Shown piece after piece: positions 54,024 to 62,470 of a stretch of 64,000 nt of DNA; position 1 is the stretch's first letter; every line of letters begins with the position of its first letter. The notes under the pieces are model-generated. The model had not been told where the DNA came from and made no database searches. It was given only the letters and a program-made list of their open reading frames with translations. Source of the DNA: Secundilactobacillus odoratitofui DSM 19909 = JCM 15043 (GTDB lineage: Bacteria > Bacillota > Bacilli > Lactobacillales > Lactobacillaceae); the NCBI RefSeq assembly GCF_001434895.1, contig NZ_AZEE01000027.1, forward strand, positions 534,233 to 598,232, given 5' to 3'. Both the position numbers and the translations under genes were made by a program.

Positions 54024-54381
54024 GCTGCTCACCTGCCACTTCAATCTCCACATCATCGAAGATTCCGGGCATCGGCACACTGTATTTACGAATTTTGAGT
54101 GTAATGCTCGTCGCCATTGGAAAATTAGCTAACAACGTCTTTAATAACTCGTTGGCTAACGACTCAATTAACTTATAAGAATGTGTATGTACAAACTGAT
54201 CGATCGTCTTATTCACATCTGCGTAACTAATCGTCTCGTCCAAATCATCGTGTTGTACCCGCGCTTCAATTGGATAGTTCAACGCCACATCGATGGCAAG
54301 TTGTTGACCATTTTTCCGTTCTTCTGGAAATACCCCATTAAATGTATGAAACTTTAAATTATGAATTCGAATAACGCCCAT
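54016..54381 (-). CDS. folB: Dihydroneopterin aldolase
   Basis: A 121-residue aldolase that cleaves dihydroneopterin to hydroxymethyl-dihydropterin and glycolaldehyde. It has GVIRIHNLKFHTFNGVFPEER (quoted in part: LKFHTFNGVFPEE), ISYADVNKTID, KLIESLANELL and the catalytic lysine region TLKIRKYSVPMPGIFDDV. The ATG at 54381 is chosen because GGGGAGG lies nine bases upstream. It is the first gene of the folate operon. Confidence 0.94.
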   Translation of the reverse strand: MGVIRIHNLKFHTFNGVFPEERKNGQQLAIDVALNYPIEARVQHDDLDETISYADVNKTIDQFVHTHSYKLIESLANELLKTLLANFPMATSITLKIRKYSVPMPGIFDDVEIEVAGEQRE

Positions 54382-54545
54382 GGTGGCATTCCTCCCCAAA
54401 AAGTCGATTGGACTTAAATTTGTTCTATTTTAACATCGTTTACAGACTCATGGTTAATCATACCAAAATAGTCACTAGAATATTAACCTGAAACCCATGA
54501 AATTTGGTAAACTAGGTTTAATGTAGATTGGAAGGGATGACAGCG

Positions 54546-55049
54546 TTGAATAATCGAGATTTCAAATACCCAGATACGGCTGCTTATAAGAGTGTCATTG
54601 ATTATTTTGAATCAAAAAATATCAAGGTTGAAGACATTGCCGCTATTACATACGACATGCAACGTCAATACGTGCCTGAATTGAAAAAGGAAGAAGCCGT
54701 TGAAGCGGTGATCGACGTCTTACACAAGCGCGAAGTCATGAACAACGCAATGGTCGGCATTGCGTTGGATCAAATCGCCACTAAACACGGGTTACCAGAG
54801 CCACTACAAAGCATCGTTGAAAACGATGCTGGTGTTTTTGGCGTTGATGAACTGCTAGCCGAAGGGGGCATTTCCGGGATTTATGGTAAAATTGCGACCA
54901 CTAATTTCGGTTACCTTGACCGTGAAAAACACGGTATTTTAAAGAATCTAGACACCGTTAAGGGTGAAGGGGTTAATACCTTCTTAGATGATATTATTGC
55001 CGCAGTGGCAGCCGCTGCTGGATCTAAAATTGCGCATAAGTACGCTTAA
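54546..55049 (+). CDS. pgpA: Phosphatidylglycerophosphatase A family protein
   Basis: A 167-residue protein of the PgpA/YutG family, which dephosphorylates phosphatidylglycerophosphate to phosphatidylglycerol. The conserved block FGVDELLAEGGISGIYGKIATTNFGYLDREK (quoted in pieces) and LDDIIAAVAAAAGSKIAHK fit the family. The Firmicute form lacks strong membrane helices, as here. A TTG at 54546 is chosen because AAGGG lies nine bases upstream; the ATG at 54537 touches that site. It is divergent from folB. Confidence 0.8.
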   Translation: MNNRDFKYPDTAAYKSVIDYFESKNIKVEDIAAITYDMQRQYVPELKKEEAVEAVIDVLHKREVMNNAMVGIALDQIATKHGLPEPLQSIVENDAGVFGVDELLAEGGISGIYGKIATTNFGYLDREKHGILKNLDTVKGEGVNTFLDDIIAAVAAAAGSKIAHKYA

Positions 55050-55066
55050 ATTTTATTAACGAACAC

Positions 55067-55112
55067 CAAAAAGGACGTCAGACATTGCCTCAATGAGGAA
55101 TACCTGGCGCCC
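55067..55112. terminator. Bidirectional terminator between convergent genes
   Basis: AAGGACGTCAG and CTGGCGCCCTT, with inner pairing CCTCAATGAGG, form a long stem. The minus strand has a TTTTT run. Confidence 0.75.
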
Positions 55113-55128
55113 TTTATTATTAATTAGA

Positions 55129-55341
55129 CTATACTCGTGCTTCACACAGCGGCATTAAGTTTTTGAGTTCAGCTACCGAGGAACCATTTTCGACGAAACA
55201 GTTTACCATATCCAGCCAGTAGAGATCGTTGTCCGAGTATAAGCTCGCCGTATCTTTACAAGGTAATAGGCCAGCACGCGTGAACGTCGCAATCTGTTCA
55301 GCTGCAATGCCTGACTTGGCTGCAAGTTCTCCCAAAGTCAT
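55129..55341 (-). CDS. Small MerR-like helix-turn-helix protein
   Basis: A 70-residue protein that consists only of a MerR-type DNA-binding head: MTLGELAAKSGIAAEQIATFTRAGLL, then YSDNDLYWLDMVNCFVENGSSVAEL. No effector domain is present. The ATG at 55341 is used, with AAAGGGAA upstream. The longer frame up to 55563 shows no family resemblance in its extra part and is not used. Confidence 0.7.
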   Translation of the reverse strand: MTLGELAAKSGIAAEQIATFTRAGLLPCKDTASLYSDNDLYWLDMVNCFVENGSSVAELKNLMPLCEARV

Positions 55342-55844
55342 TGTCGTTCCCTTTCCTTTCGATAAATTCAAAGATATTTTACACTGATTGACAAGAAAAG
55401 CAAGCTTTATCGGTTTTCCTAATTTTGGATGAAAATGATTGGTTGGCGCCGAACGATTCAGCGTGAACTTATAAACCACAATCCTTGCTATACCGCGTTT
55501 CACACTGTATAGTGAATGGGTGATTGGTTGAAATATTTTGAATTGGTACAAACCAATTATCATGTGTATTCATTAATTTTCAAATTATTGAAAATCAAGA
55601 AACCATTTTCTATAAATTTTCTTTCAAAAACGTTATATTCTATGAAAGCTTTTTTCATATAGTATAGAAACCGGTAACACAGGTTTTAGTCTAAACTACT
55701 TTGAGAAAGTTTTCGTATTTACCTTTTTTTACTCAGAATTTGTTATATAATAATTTCGATACAAGTGGTCTAGACGAGGATGAATCTCTGTCAGCCACTT
55801 AGTCATCGACTACTTTATCTCATTAATTTTAAGGAGTGACTGTA
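55342..55844 (+). promoter_or_regulatory. zwf upstream region
   Basis: A -10-like TATAAT lies at 55746-55751, about 95 bases before the start. AAAAACGTTATAT at 55627-55639 recurs upstream of gnd. A 19-codon ORF (55780-55839) ends on the zwf ribosome binding site, but it has no proper site of its own. AAGTGG (55763) and CCACTT (55794) can pair around it. No other gene is seen. Confidence 0.4.
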
Positions 55845-57317
55845 TTGGCTTCAGAAAGAACTGCACTATTCATCTTCTTTGGTGGGACCGGTGACCTAGC
55901 ATACCGGAAACTTTATCCTTCCATGTTTAACTTATACAAAAAAGGTACTTTAAGAGAACACTTTGCTGTTCTTGGTACTTCACGAAACAAATTAACTGAT
56001 GCTCAATTCCAAGAAGCAGTCCGTAAATCACTTGGTACGACCAAGACTGATAAGGAAGCTGAAAAGTTCATCTCACACTTTGCTTATGAAGCACACGATG
56101 TGACTGATCAAGCCCACTATTCTGTATTAAAGGACCGTGCTAACGAACTCGATAAGAAGTTTGAATTACAAGGCAACCGTATTTTCTACCTATCACTTGC
56201 CCCTTCATTCTTCGGCGTCGTTGCTGGTTACCTTAAGAGCGAAGGCTTAACTGATTCAGAAGGCTTCAACCGTCTTGTGATTGAAAAGCCATTCGGTCGC
56301 GATTACGACTCTGCTGAAAAACTTAACGATGCCCTTAGCAAGTCATTTGAAGAAGAACAAATCTTCCGAATCGACCACTACTTGGGTAAAGAAATGATTC
56401 AAAACATTGAAGCTGTTCGTTTCGGTAACACACTGGTTGAATCTCTTTGGAACAACCGTTACATCGACAACATTCAAGTAACGCTTTCTGAAAAGTTAGG
56501 TGTTGAAGAACGTGCTTCTTACTATGACAACTCTGGTGCTTTACGTGATATGGTCCAAAACCACATCATGCAAATCGTCAGCTTGCTTGCCATGGAACAA
56601 CCTGTTTCATTTACCGATGTCGATATTCGTGCTGAAAAGGTGAAGGCTCTTCGTTCACTCCGTGTCTACAACGTAGCCGAAGCTTCAACTAACTTCGTAC
56701 GTGGTCAATATGGCGCCGGTGACGAACAACGCGCTTACCGTGATGAAGATAATGTTCCTCACGATTCAACCAACGAAACTTTCGTTGCTGGTAAGTTATT
56801 GTTTGATAACTACCGTTGGTCAGGTACCCCATTCTACATCCGGACTGGTAAGATGCTAGCTGACAAGTTCACTCGTGTGGACGTTGTCTTCAAGAAGCCA
56901 CTCATCGACATCTTCTCATTCCCACAAAACCACAACGCACCACTTGAAGCAAACGTTTTGACGATGTACATTGAACCACACGCTGGTTTCTCACTTCGTT
57001 TGAACGCCAAGACGAACGGCCAAGGTTTCCAAACCGCTCCAATCGACTTGGACTACTTCGTGGACGATGCTGATTCAAAAGCAACGCCAGAACCATACGA
57101 ACGTTTGATTCACGATGCAATGAAGGGTGACGGCACCAACTTCTCTAGTTGGCAAGAAGTTTCCTATGCATGGCGCTTCGTTGACCAAATTCGCAAGGTT
57201 TGGGACTTGCAACAACCACAGTTTCCTAACTACACCCCAGGTTCAATGGGTCCTGCCTCAGCAGACGAATTGATCCAACGCGACCACCGTCAATGGGTAT
57301 ATCGCTTAAACAAGTAA
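55845..57317 (+). CDS. zwf: Glucose-6-phosphate 1-dehydrogenase
   Basis: A 490-residue enzyme that oxidises glucose-6-phosphate to the lactone and makes NADPH, the first step of the oxidative pentose phosphate and phosphoketolase routes. It has FIFFGGTGDLAYRKLYPSMF at the N terminus, VIEKPFGRDYDSA, the substrate signature RIDHYLGKEMIQN near 175 and IRTGKML. The TTG at 55845 is chosen because AAGGAG lies eight bases upstream. It has its own terminator and is separate from gnd. Confidence 0.96.
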   Translation: MASERTALFIFFGGTGDLAYRKLYPSMFNLYKKGTLREHFAVLGTSRNKLTDAQFQEAVRKSLGTTKTDKEAEKFISHFAYEAHDVTDQAHYSVLKDRANELDKKFELQGNRIFYLSLAPSFFGVVAGYLKSEGLTDSEGFNRLVIEKPFGRDYDSAEKLNDALSKSFEEEQIFRIDHYLGKEMIQNIEAVRFGNTLVESLWNNRYIDNIQVTLSEKLGVEERASYYDNSGALRDMVQNHIMQIVSLLAMEQPVSFTDVDIRAEKVKALRSLRVYNVAEASTNFVRGQYGAGDEQRAYRDEDNVPHDSTNETFVAGKLLFDNYRWSGTPFYIRTGKMLADKFTRVDVVFKKPLIDIFSFPQNHNAPLEANVLTMYIEPHAGFSLRLNAKTNGQGFQTAPIDLDYFVDDADSKATPEPYERLIHDAMKGDGTNFSSWQEVSYAWRFVDQIRKVWDLQQPQFPNYTPGSMGPASADELIQRDHRQWVYRLNK

Positions 57318-57324
57318 TCATCAA

Positions 57325-57361
57325 AAACACTTAGGCCTAACCGGTCTAAGTGTTTTTTTAT
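57325..57361 (+). terminator. Rho-independent terminator
   Basis: AAACACTTAG and CTAAGTGTTT with inner GCC/GGT pairing form a stem followed by seven T. Confidence 0.9.
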
Positions 57362-57669
57362 CCTGTCGAATAGTGACGTCTTAATCTGTCACCGTACCGC
57401 GTGAATTATTTCGTGCGTTAGTTAACAATCATCAATCACTATAATCATTCACAAATCACCTTTAGAATTTTCAATAGTGACTTTGTTTGTGAAATTTCAA
57501 CTATTAACACGCATTATTAAAACAATGAAAACGTTATATACCACTAATTATCAATATTATACCGTTTAAAAAAAGTCTTAAATGAGATTCTTTTACTTCA
57601 CATTTAAATTGTGAAATGTTAAACTATTAGCGTATTCAAATCAATAACTCATTTAAAGGAAGGTTTGTA
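57362..57669 (+). promoter_or_regulatory. gnd upstream region
   Basis: ATGAAAACGTTATAT (57535-57549) is cre-like with one mismatch and shares AAAACGTTATAT with the zwf upstream region. TTCACATTTAAATTGTGAA near 57596-57614 is a near-perfect palindrome. Another inverted pair, TTCACAAATCAC and GTGACTTTGTTTGTGAA, spans 57449-57493. They may be operators of one repressor. No gene is seen. Confidence 0.45.
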
Positions 57670-59106
57670 ATGGCTGATAAATTAGCAAACATTGGTGTTG
57701 TCGGAATGGCTGTTATGGGCAAGAACTTAGCCCTTAACATTGAGAGTCGCGGTTTTACTGTAGGTATCTACAACCGTTCAGCTTCAAAGACCGATCAAGT
57801 AATGAAGGATCACGCTGAAAAGAAACTGATTCCTAGTCATACAATTGAAGACTTTGTTGATTCACTTGAAAAGCCTCGTCGAATTTTATTGATGGTTAAA
57901 GCTGGTAAGCCAACTGATGCCGTTATTGATGAACTTTTACCACTGCTTGATAAGGGTGATGTCCTCATTGACGGTGGTAACACAAACTTCCACGATACAA
58001 TGGCACGTAACGCTAAGCTTGATGAATCAGGTATCAACTTCATCGGCATGGGCGTTTCTGGTGGTGAACTTGGTGCACTCCAAGGACCATCCTTGATGCC
58101 AGGTGGCCAAAAGGAAGCTTATGACTTGGTTGCCCCAATTCTTGAACAGATTTCTGCCAAAGCACCTCAAGATGGCAAGCCATGTGTCGCTTACATTGGA
58201 CCAAACGGTGCCGGTCACTACGTTAAGATGGTGCATAACGGTATCGAATACGGTGACGAAGAGTTAATTGATGAAAGTTATAACATCATGCGCAATGTGT
58301 TAGGTATTTCCGTCGATGAAATGGCTGACATCTTCAAAGAATGGAACAAGGGTGAACTTGATAGCTACTTAATCGAAATCACCGCTGATATCTTAACTCG
58401 TAAGGATGATTTAGGCGACGACAAGACGAAGCCAATCGTTGACATGATCTTAGATCGTGGTAACAACAAAGGGACTGGTAAGTGGAGTTCTGAAGATGCT
58501 TTGGATATTCAAGTGCCACAATCCGTTATTACTGAATCTGTTTACGCTCGTTACATTTCAATGTTGAAAGACGAACGGGTTGCAGCATCTAAGGTCTTAC
58601 CTGCTGCCAAAGCTGATGAAAAAATCGGCGACAAGCAAGAAATGGTTGAAAAGATCCGTGAAGCGCTCTACTTCAGTAAGATTATGAGTTACGCTCAAGG
58701 CTTCGAACAACTTCGTTTCGCCTCAGAACACAACAACTGGAACTTGCAATTTGGTCAATTAGCCCAAATCTGGCGTGCCGGTTGTATCATCCGTGCTCGT
58801 TTCTTACAAAACATCACTGACGCCTACGACAAGAACCCTAACTTAACGAACTTACTCTTGGATGACTACTTCAAGGACATCGCTACGAAGTACCAAGAAT
58901 CAACCCGTGAAGTGGTTGCCTTAGCCGTTAAGATGGGCGTACCAGTGCCTAGCTTCAGCGCTTCCATCACTTACTACGATTCATATCGTTCAGAAGTCTT
59001 GCCAGCTAACTTGCTACAAGCACAACGTGACTACTTCGGTGCGCACACTTACGAACGAACTGATCGTGACGGTATGTTCCACTATCCATGGTACGAAGAA
59101 CAATAA
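57670..59106 (+). CDS. gnd: 6-phosphogluconate dehydrogenase, decarboxylating
   Basis: A 478-residue enzyme that oxidises 6-phosphogluconate to ribulose-5-phosphate, CO2 and NADPH. The N-terminal [20 protein letters not shown] is the dinucleotide loop, followed by NRS at the NADP phosphate site. [20 protein letters not shown] and [17 protein letters not shown] carry the catalytic Lys and Glu. The length is normal for the long form. AAGGAAGG precedes the ATG. It works directly after Zwf. Confidence 0.97.
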   Translation: MADKLANIGVVGMAVMGKNLALNIESRGFTVGIYNRSASKTDQVMKDHAEKKLIPSHTIEDFVDSLEKPRRILLMVKAGKPTDAVIDELLPLLDKGDVLIDGGNTNFHDTMARNAKLDESGINFIGMGVSGGELGALQGPSLMPGGQKEAYDLVAPILEQISAKAPQDGKPCVAYIGPNGAGHYVKMVHNGIEYGDEELIDESYNIMRNVLGISVDEMADIFKEWNKGELDSYLIEITADILTRKDDLGDDKTKPIVDMILDRGNNKGTGKWSSEDALDIQVPQSVITESVYARYISMLKDERVAASKVLPAAKADEKIGDKQEMVEKIREALYFSKIMSYAQGFEQLRFASEHNNWNLQFGQLAQIWRAGCIIRARFLQNITDAYDKNPNLTNLLLDDYFKDIATKYQESTREVVALAVKMGVPVPSFSASITYYDSYRSEVLPANLLQAQRDYFGAHTYERTDRDGMFHYPWYEEQ

Positions 59107-59127
59107 TTGATGCTATGTATCTTTTGA

Positions 59128-59352
59128 AGTGAGTGGGCAAAAACTCGTTTAGGTCCCAGAATATAAGAAGACCGACCCGTGGATTCCTGGTTTTGGAATC
59201 TACGGGCTGGTCTTTTTATATGGCCGGGACCTGAGCTTTTGCGCACGTTTAGATCAGATAACGGTCTTGAGCTAAAGTGAAATTTTATACTCACTTCGAG
59301 TTAAGAAATTAATTCGATACTTACCAATATGGACTTTTTTCCCAGCCTCTTT
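59128..59352 (+). repeat. GTGGGACA-type intergenic repeat, copy 2
   Basis: The left end AGTGAGTGGGCAAAAACTCG pairs imperfectly with the right end, whose complement reads GAGGCTGGGAAAAAAGTCC. The central hairpin at 59168-59214 ends in TTTTTAT and probably terminates gnd. Compared with the copy at 21281 it has about 75 extra bases between the hairpin and the right end. Confidence 0.8.
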
Positions 59353-59367
59353 TTGTTGCAGAATAAT

Positions 59368-59412
59368 AATAGGCGCCTCTCAAACATGATTGTTCGAGAA
59401 GCGCCTATTTAA
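59368..59412 (-). terminator. Rho-independent terminator
   Basis: AAATAGGCGCTTCTCGAACA and its near complement form a long stem. The minus-strand tail TATTATTATTC is only partly T-rich. Confidence 0.75.
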
Positions 59413-59425
59413 ATTGTTAGGTTGC

Positions 59426-59986
59426 TTAAATCTTCTGTGGTACTAATTGACCCTTGGTTAATGAAAAGAACCGTACGACGCGTTTAAATGGCGAGTGCTT
59501 TAACAGCATAACTGCCAAGTACCCAACGACCACACCAGCTGCGTTCGTAATCACATCGTTTATATCGACCCAGCGCGACATGTGTAACGCCATATCTAAC
59601 ACAAACTGCGTGCTCTCAATACTGGTCCCAATCAACACACCAATCAATGTGATTTGCCATGTCGACCGTTGTCGGAAAAGACCGAAGTAAACCCCCATTG
59701 GAATCATCATCAAGATATTCATATAAAAATCGAGTTCGATTCCTCTAAATGGAATTGGATTAGTTGGCACCGTACCGACCCAGACTGGTTCCATAGTTGG
59801 CACGATACCATATGCAAAGGAAGTTGGGGTCAGCGTCAGATAACCCACGACAGTTAAATAGACGCCAAATGTCACTATGGTAATCAATTGCCCCGCTGTC
59901 CGCTTTTTACTAGTTAATAGCCCCATACCAACGAGTACGACGAATACATAGGCGATATATGGTAGCCACTGCGTAAAGTTTGTCAT
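59426..59986 (-). CDS. VanZ family membrane protein
   Basis: A 186-residue protein with five hydrophobic helices. The VanZ pattern is clear: NPIPFRGIELDFYMNILMMIPMGVYFGLF (cited in part: NILMMIPMGVYFGL), the ESTQF motif and WVDINDVITNAAGVVVGYL. VanZ homologues can add low-level resistance to some lipoglycopeptides; most have unknown roles. AAGGGTGG lies upstream of the ATG. It is monocistronic. Confidence 0.88.
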   Translation of the reverse strand: MTNFTQWLPYIAYVFVVLVGMGLLTSKKRTAGQLITIVTFGVYLTVVGYLTLTPTSFAYGIVPTMEPVWVGTVPTNPIPFRGIELDFYMNILMMIPMGVYFGLFRQRSTWQITLIGVLIGTSIESTQFVLDMALHMSRWVDINDVITNAAGVVVGYLAVMLLKHSPFKRVVRFFSLTKGQLVPQKI

Positions 59987-60142
59987 CCGATCACCACCCT
60001 TCTATAAATTAAAGGACCAGAGCTGACATATTCGTCACTCCCTGGCCCAATTGATAATCTGTTGACTATCTGTGACCTTGCTTGTTCATCAAGTGTCACT
60101 ATAGTACCAATCATTTCTTAAAGCTAGTTTAAACCAAATCGT

Positions 60143-60784
60143 TTAACTCTTTTTTAACGCTTCAGCAATTGGCGTTTCGCCGGTGACCATTGAAATCGTC
60201 TTCTTAATCGTTGCCGGTTCACTTAAACTAGCAACAACAGCACTGGCAACGTCTTCGCGAGCAATTGAGCCACCTTCAATACCAGCCGTTTCAATTTTGC
60301 CCACACCGGCGTCAAACGTCAGTGCACCGGGTTCAATAATCGTATAGTCAAGGTTAGTGCGATAGCGTAACCATTCATCCGCGTAGAATTTGGCTGCGTA
60401 ATAAGGTTTAATTGCTTCACTCCAGCGGTTACGGTTTTCAGCAAAAAGGGCACTCACTAACACGAATCGTTTGATGCCAGCTATTTGAGCAGCTTGCATG
60501 CTTTTGACTGCGCCATCTAAATCAATTAAGAGCGTCATATCATCGCCAGTTTTGCCACCTGAGCCCGCTGTAAAGATAACTGCGTCAAATCCATCAAGGG
60601 TTACGCCCATCTCTTCAGGACGTCCTAATAAGTCGATATGCGCCGTTTTGATTTGACGATCCTCAAAGAATGCTGCTTGTTCAGGTTTTCTGATCCCTGC
60701 TACCACAGAAACACCTGCTGACGCGAGTTGTTCACTGATTAAGCGGCCGATATGACCGTTCGCACCAATTACAAAGACTTTCAT
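60143..60784 (-). CDS. NAD(P)H-binding SDR/NmrA-like protein
   Basis: A 213-residue atypical short-chain dehydrogenase. The Rossmann loop VIGANGHIGRLISEQL starts at residue 4, AVIFTAGSGGKTG is near 68, and YYAAKFYADEWL keeps a Tyr-x3-Lys. The ending with VVASLSEPATIKKTISMVTGETPI is typical of YwnB/YhfK-like proteins. The substrate is unknown. The ATG at 60784 is chosen because GGAGG lies eight bases upstream. Confidence 0.9.
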   Translation of the reverse strand: MKVFVIGANGHIGRLISEQLASAGVSVVAGIRKPEQAAFFEDRQIKTAHIDLLGRPEEMGVTLDGFDAVIFTAGSGGKTGDDMTLLIDLDGAVKSMQAAQIAGIKRFVLVSALFAENRNRWSEAIKPYYAAKFYADEWLRYRTNLDYTIIEPGALTFDAGVGKIETAGIEGGSIAREDVASAVVASLSEPATIKKTISMVTGETPIAEALKKS

Positions 60785-61080
60785 ACAAATAACCTCCATT
60801 TTTCCACACATTTTAAAATATGTTGGAAATCATGCTTGAGTTTTCAACTATTGATTATAACGTACTCGTACACATTAATGCTATTATCCCGTTCGCTATT
60901 TTAAAGATAATAGCATTATAGGTTTCTTTAAGCTTCGTTTAAGGTGGAACAATTAATCTATTAACTGTAGTAACAAACTACTACATCCTTTAATCATATA
61001 GAGTATCGGTTTACTAGGCAAAACCGACTCTTATCCAATTTCCCCTACAAATTGGATCTAATCTACTTTTCAACCCCAAT
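60785..61080. other. Intergenic region without a recognised gene
   Basis: AT-rich sequence with two small imperfect hairpins (GTAGT...ACTAC near 60968-60983, and AGATCCAATTT-type pairing near 61034-61060 on either strand). No ORF with a binding site was found. Confidence 0.4.
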
Positions 61081-61111
61081 AAAAAACGACCATTACTGGT
61101 CGTTTTTTTTA
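61081..61111 (-). terminator. Rho-independent terminator
   Basis: AAAAAACGACCA and TGGTCGTTTTTT form a perfect stem around TTAC, with T-runs on both strands. Confidence 0.9.
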
Positions 61112-61113
61112 TT

Positions 61114-61464
61114 TTAAAGTCCTGGTTTGATTGCATCGTATTGCTTTTGATACCATTCTTCATAGTTTGATTCCGCCATTACACCATTCTCCATAAAGGA
61201 TTCATGTAAGGCGCTAATGATTTGTGCAAACAAATGTCCGTCGTTTTCACTTAAAAATTGACGTAACTGTTCTGGGTGGAAACTAATGTTTTGTTGGATA
61301 TCGTGGTTGATTTGTTCCATTTCGTACTGAATTGGAAAATCAGTCAAGATTTCTAAACTACCACTTTGGTATTTGTTAAGGTAAAAGTCAATAAAGTCGC
61401 GTACTGCACGTTGTTTGGCCGATTCACTTAACTGATCAAATAAAACGACACCTGGCTGTAACAC
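61114..61464 (-). CDS. Hypothetical acidic protein
   Basis: A 116-residue soluble, mostly helical protein with no recognised domain; SAKQRAVRDFIDFYLNKY, FHPEQLRQFLSENDGHLF and YEEWYQKQYDAIKPGL are characteristic stretches. The GTG at 61464 is chosen because AAGGAG lies eight bases upstream, while the GTG at 61473 overlaps that site. It is divergent from the M-box promoter. Confidence 0.72.
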   Translation of the reverse strand: MLQPGVVLFDQLSESAKQRAVRDFIDFYLNKYQSGSLEILTDFPIQYEMEQINHDIQQNISFHPEQLRQFLSENDGHLFAQIISALHESFMENGVMAESNYEEWYQKQYDAIKPGL

Positions 61465-61572
61465 TCTGATCACTCCTTATTTTGTTGTCTAATATAACCT
61501 TCATTTCCAGTATAGTTCTTTTAGCCCTATTTGGTAAGACAAGCACTTTTATATCAAGGTTAGGCAGATTGA

Positions 61573-61601
61573 TTGTCAGAGTTAACTTTAACGTGTATAC
61601 T
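61573..61601 (+). promoter_or_regulatory. Promoter of the M-box transcript
   Basis: TTGTCA (61573-61578) and TATACT (61596-61601) are spaced by 17 bases, about 20 bases before the riboswitch. Confidence 0.7.
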
Positions 61602-61622
61602 TAAATGTAGAAATGGAATAAG

Positions 61623-61772
61623 CCGTTAGGTGAGGCTCCTATACGGAAAACGCTACTGCTCAGAAACGTCGAAAAACGCCAATGAGTCAGCTGTCCGAGT
61701 TAAAAAAAGGCTCGGTCTAATGTAGCTGTTATCTAATAACTACGCCGTATAGTGCTAAAGCTCAACGATTGG
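61623..61772 (+). promoter_or_regulatory. M-box (ykoK) magnesium riboswitch
   Basis: The conserved M-box blocks are present in order: GTTAGGTGAGGCTCCTATAC (61625-61644), ACGCTACTGCTCAGAAACGTC (61650-61670, one base over the quoted core ACGCTACTGCTCAGAAACGT), AAACGCCAATGAGTC (61674-61688), and GCCGTATAGTGCTAAAGCTC with AACGATTGG (61744-61772). A terminator follows at 61812. In this class magnesium binding favours termination, so genes downstream are expressed when magnesium is scarce. The gene it once controlled seems to be gone. Confidence 0.92.
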
Positions 61773-61811
61773 CTAAACGACCCAGATGGGTTATTTGAGT
61801 GCGGACTACAT

Positions 61812-61847
61812 AAGCGCTCAGTCAATTGTTGGCTGAGCGCTTTTTTA
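61812..61847 (+). terminator. Riboswitch expression-platform terminator
   Basis: AAGCGCTCAG and CTGAGCGCTT form a 10-bp stem followed by TTTTTT. It lies 40 bases after the M-box aptamer. Confidence 0.9.
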
Positions 61848-61887
61848 CATCTAACGCACGGCAACCACAATTGGAGGTGAGGGTGTT

Positions 61888-61986
61888 ATGACAACTGAAA
61901 TACATGATCCTGGATCGCAGTCTTATCACGCGCGTCAGGGAAAGCGAGCTGCTATAATGCCCCATCTAAGCGGCATTGACAGATAG
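61888..61986 (+). pseudogene. Truncated ORF under M-box control, possible NRAMP-type transporter remnant
   Basis: A 32-codon ORF starts with ATG after a strong GGAGGTGAGGG site. It reads MTTEIHDPGSQSYHARQGKR and then AAIMPHL before drifting and stopping. A short basic N-terminal tail ending in a Lys-Arg, then Ile-Met-Pro, recalls the cytoplasmic start of NRAMP-family divalent metal transporters, which continue with LGPAFIAAIAYVDPGNF. That continuation is missing here. I infer a deletion of the transporter body. The family assignment from so few residues is weak. Confidence 0.45.
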
Positions 61987-62432
61987 ACCGAGCTCTAACT
62001 GTACAACCTACTTTCCCTGCCCTATATTGGCGTTTTTAAAATGATCGAGCCATTAATCAGCCACTGTTTTACCCCGTAATTAGTGTTGTAACTAATTGAT
62101 AGCGGAGTGCCTGTTAGATATCGTTAGTGCGATTAATTGTTCATTCGATTGAATTGGGAAAGCAAGGGTTGGCAGTCAGGGTCTCGGCACCCAAGGTTGA
62201 CCAGTCGGCAGTGAAATGCCGGTTAACACAATTATGCTTCACCACTAGGGGAACTTAGTGGGGAGATTTTAGTACGGCTAACTTCAGCATCAAAGCGTAA
62301 GAATTTCACTTTAAAAACGACACCATCATCATAAAATTTACTATAACGCCGGCAACGTTGACCATGATTTGTAACAAGTATAGCTTGATGGGAATCAACC
62401 TCACTTGTGCAACATCCAATGACGACGGCACC
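61987..62432. other. Non-coding remnant region after the M-box ORF
   Basis: About 450 bases with no ORF having a binding site on either strand. Small hairpins occur (CCACTAGGGGAACTTAGTGG near 62251 and CGGCAGTGAAATGCCGG near 62206). On the minus strand 62316-62432 there is a short hydrophobic frame (ending NVAGVIVNFMMMVSFLK) that might be the relic of a membrane protein. I cannot name it. Confidence 0.4.
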
Positions 62433-62464
62433 AAAAAAGCGACTCGCAATTGCGAGTCGCTTTT
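62433..62464 (-). terminator. Rho-independent terminator
   Basis: AAAAGCGACTCGCAA and TTGCGAGTCGCTTTTTT form a perfect stem, with six T on the minus strand. Confidence 0.92.
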
Positions 62465-62470
62465 AAATTG

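Noticed and set aside
55342..55563. N-terminal extension of the MerR-like protein to 144 residues
   Set aside because: The extra part has no family resemblance, while the internal ATG at 55341 has a binding site and gives a standard MerR head.
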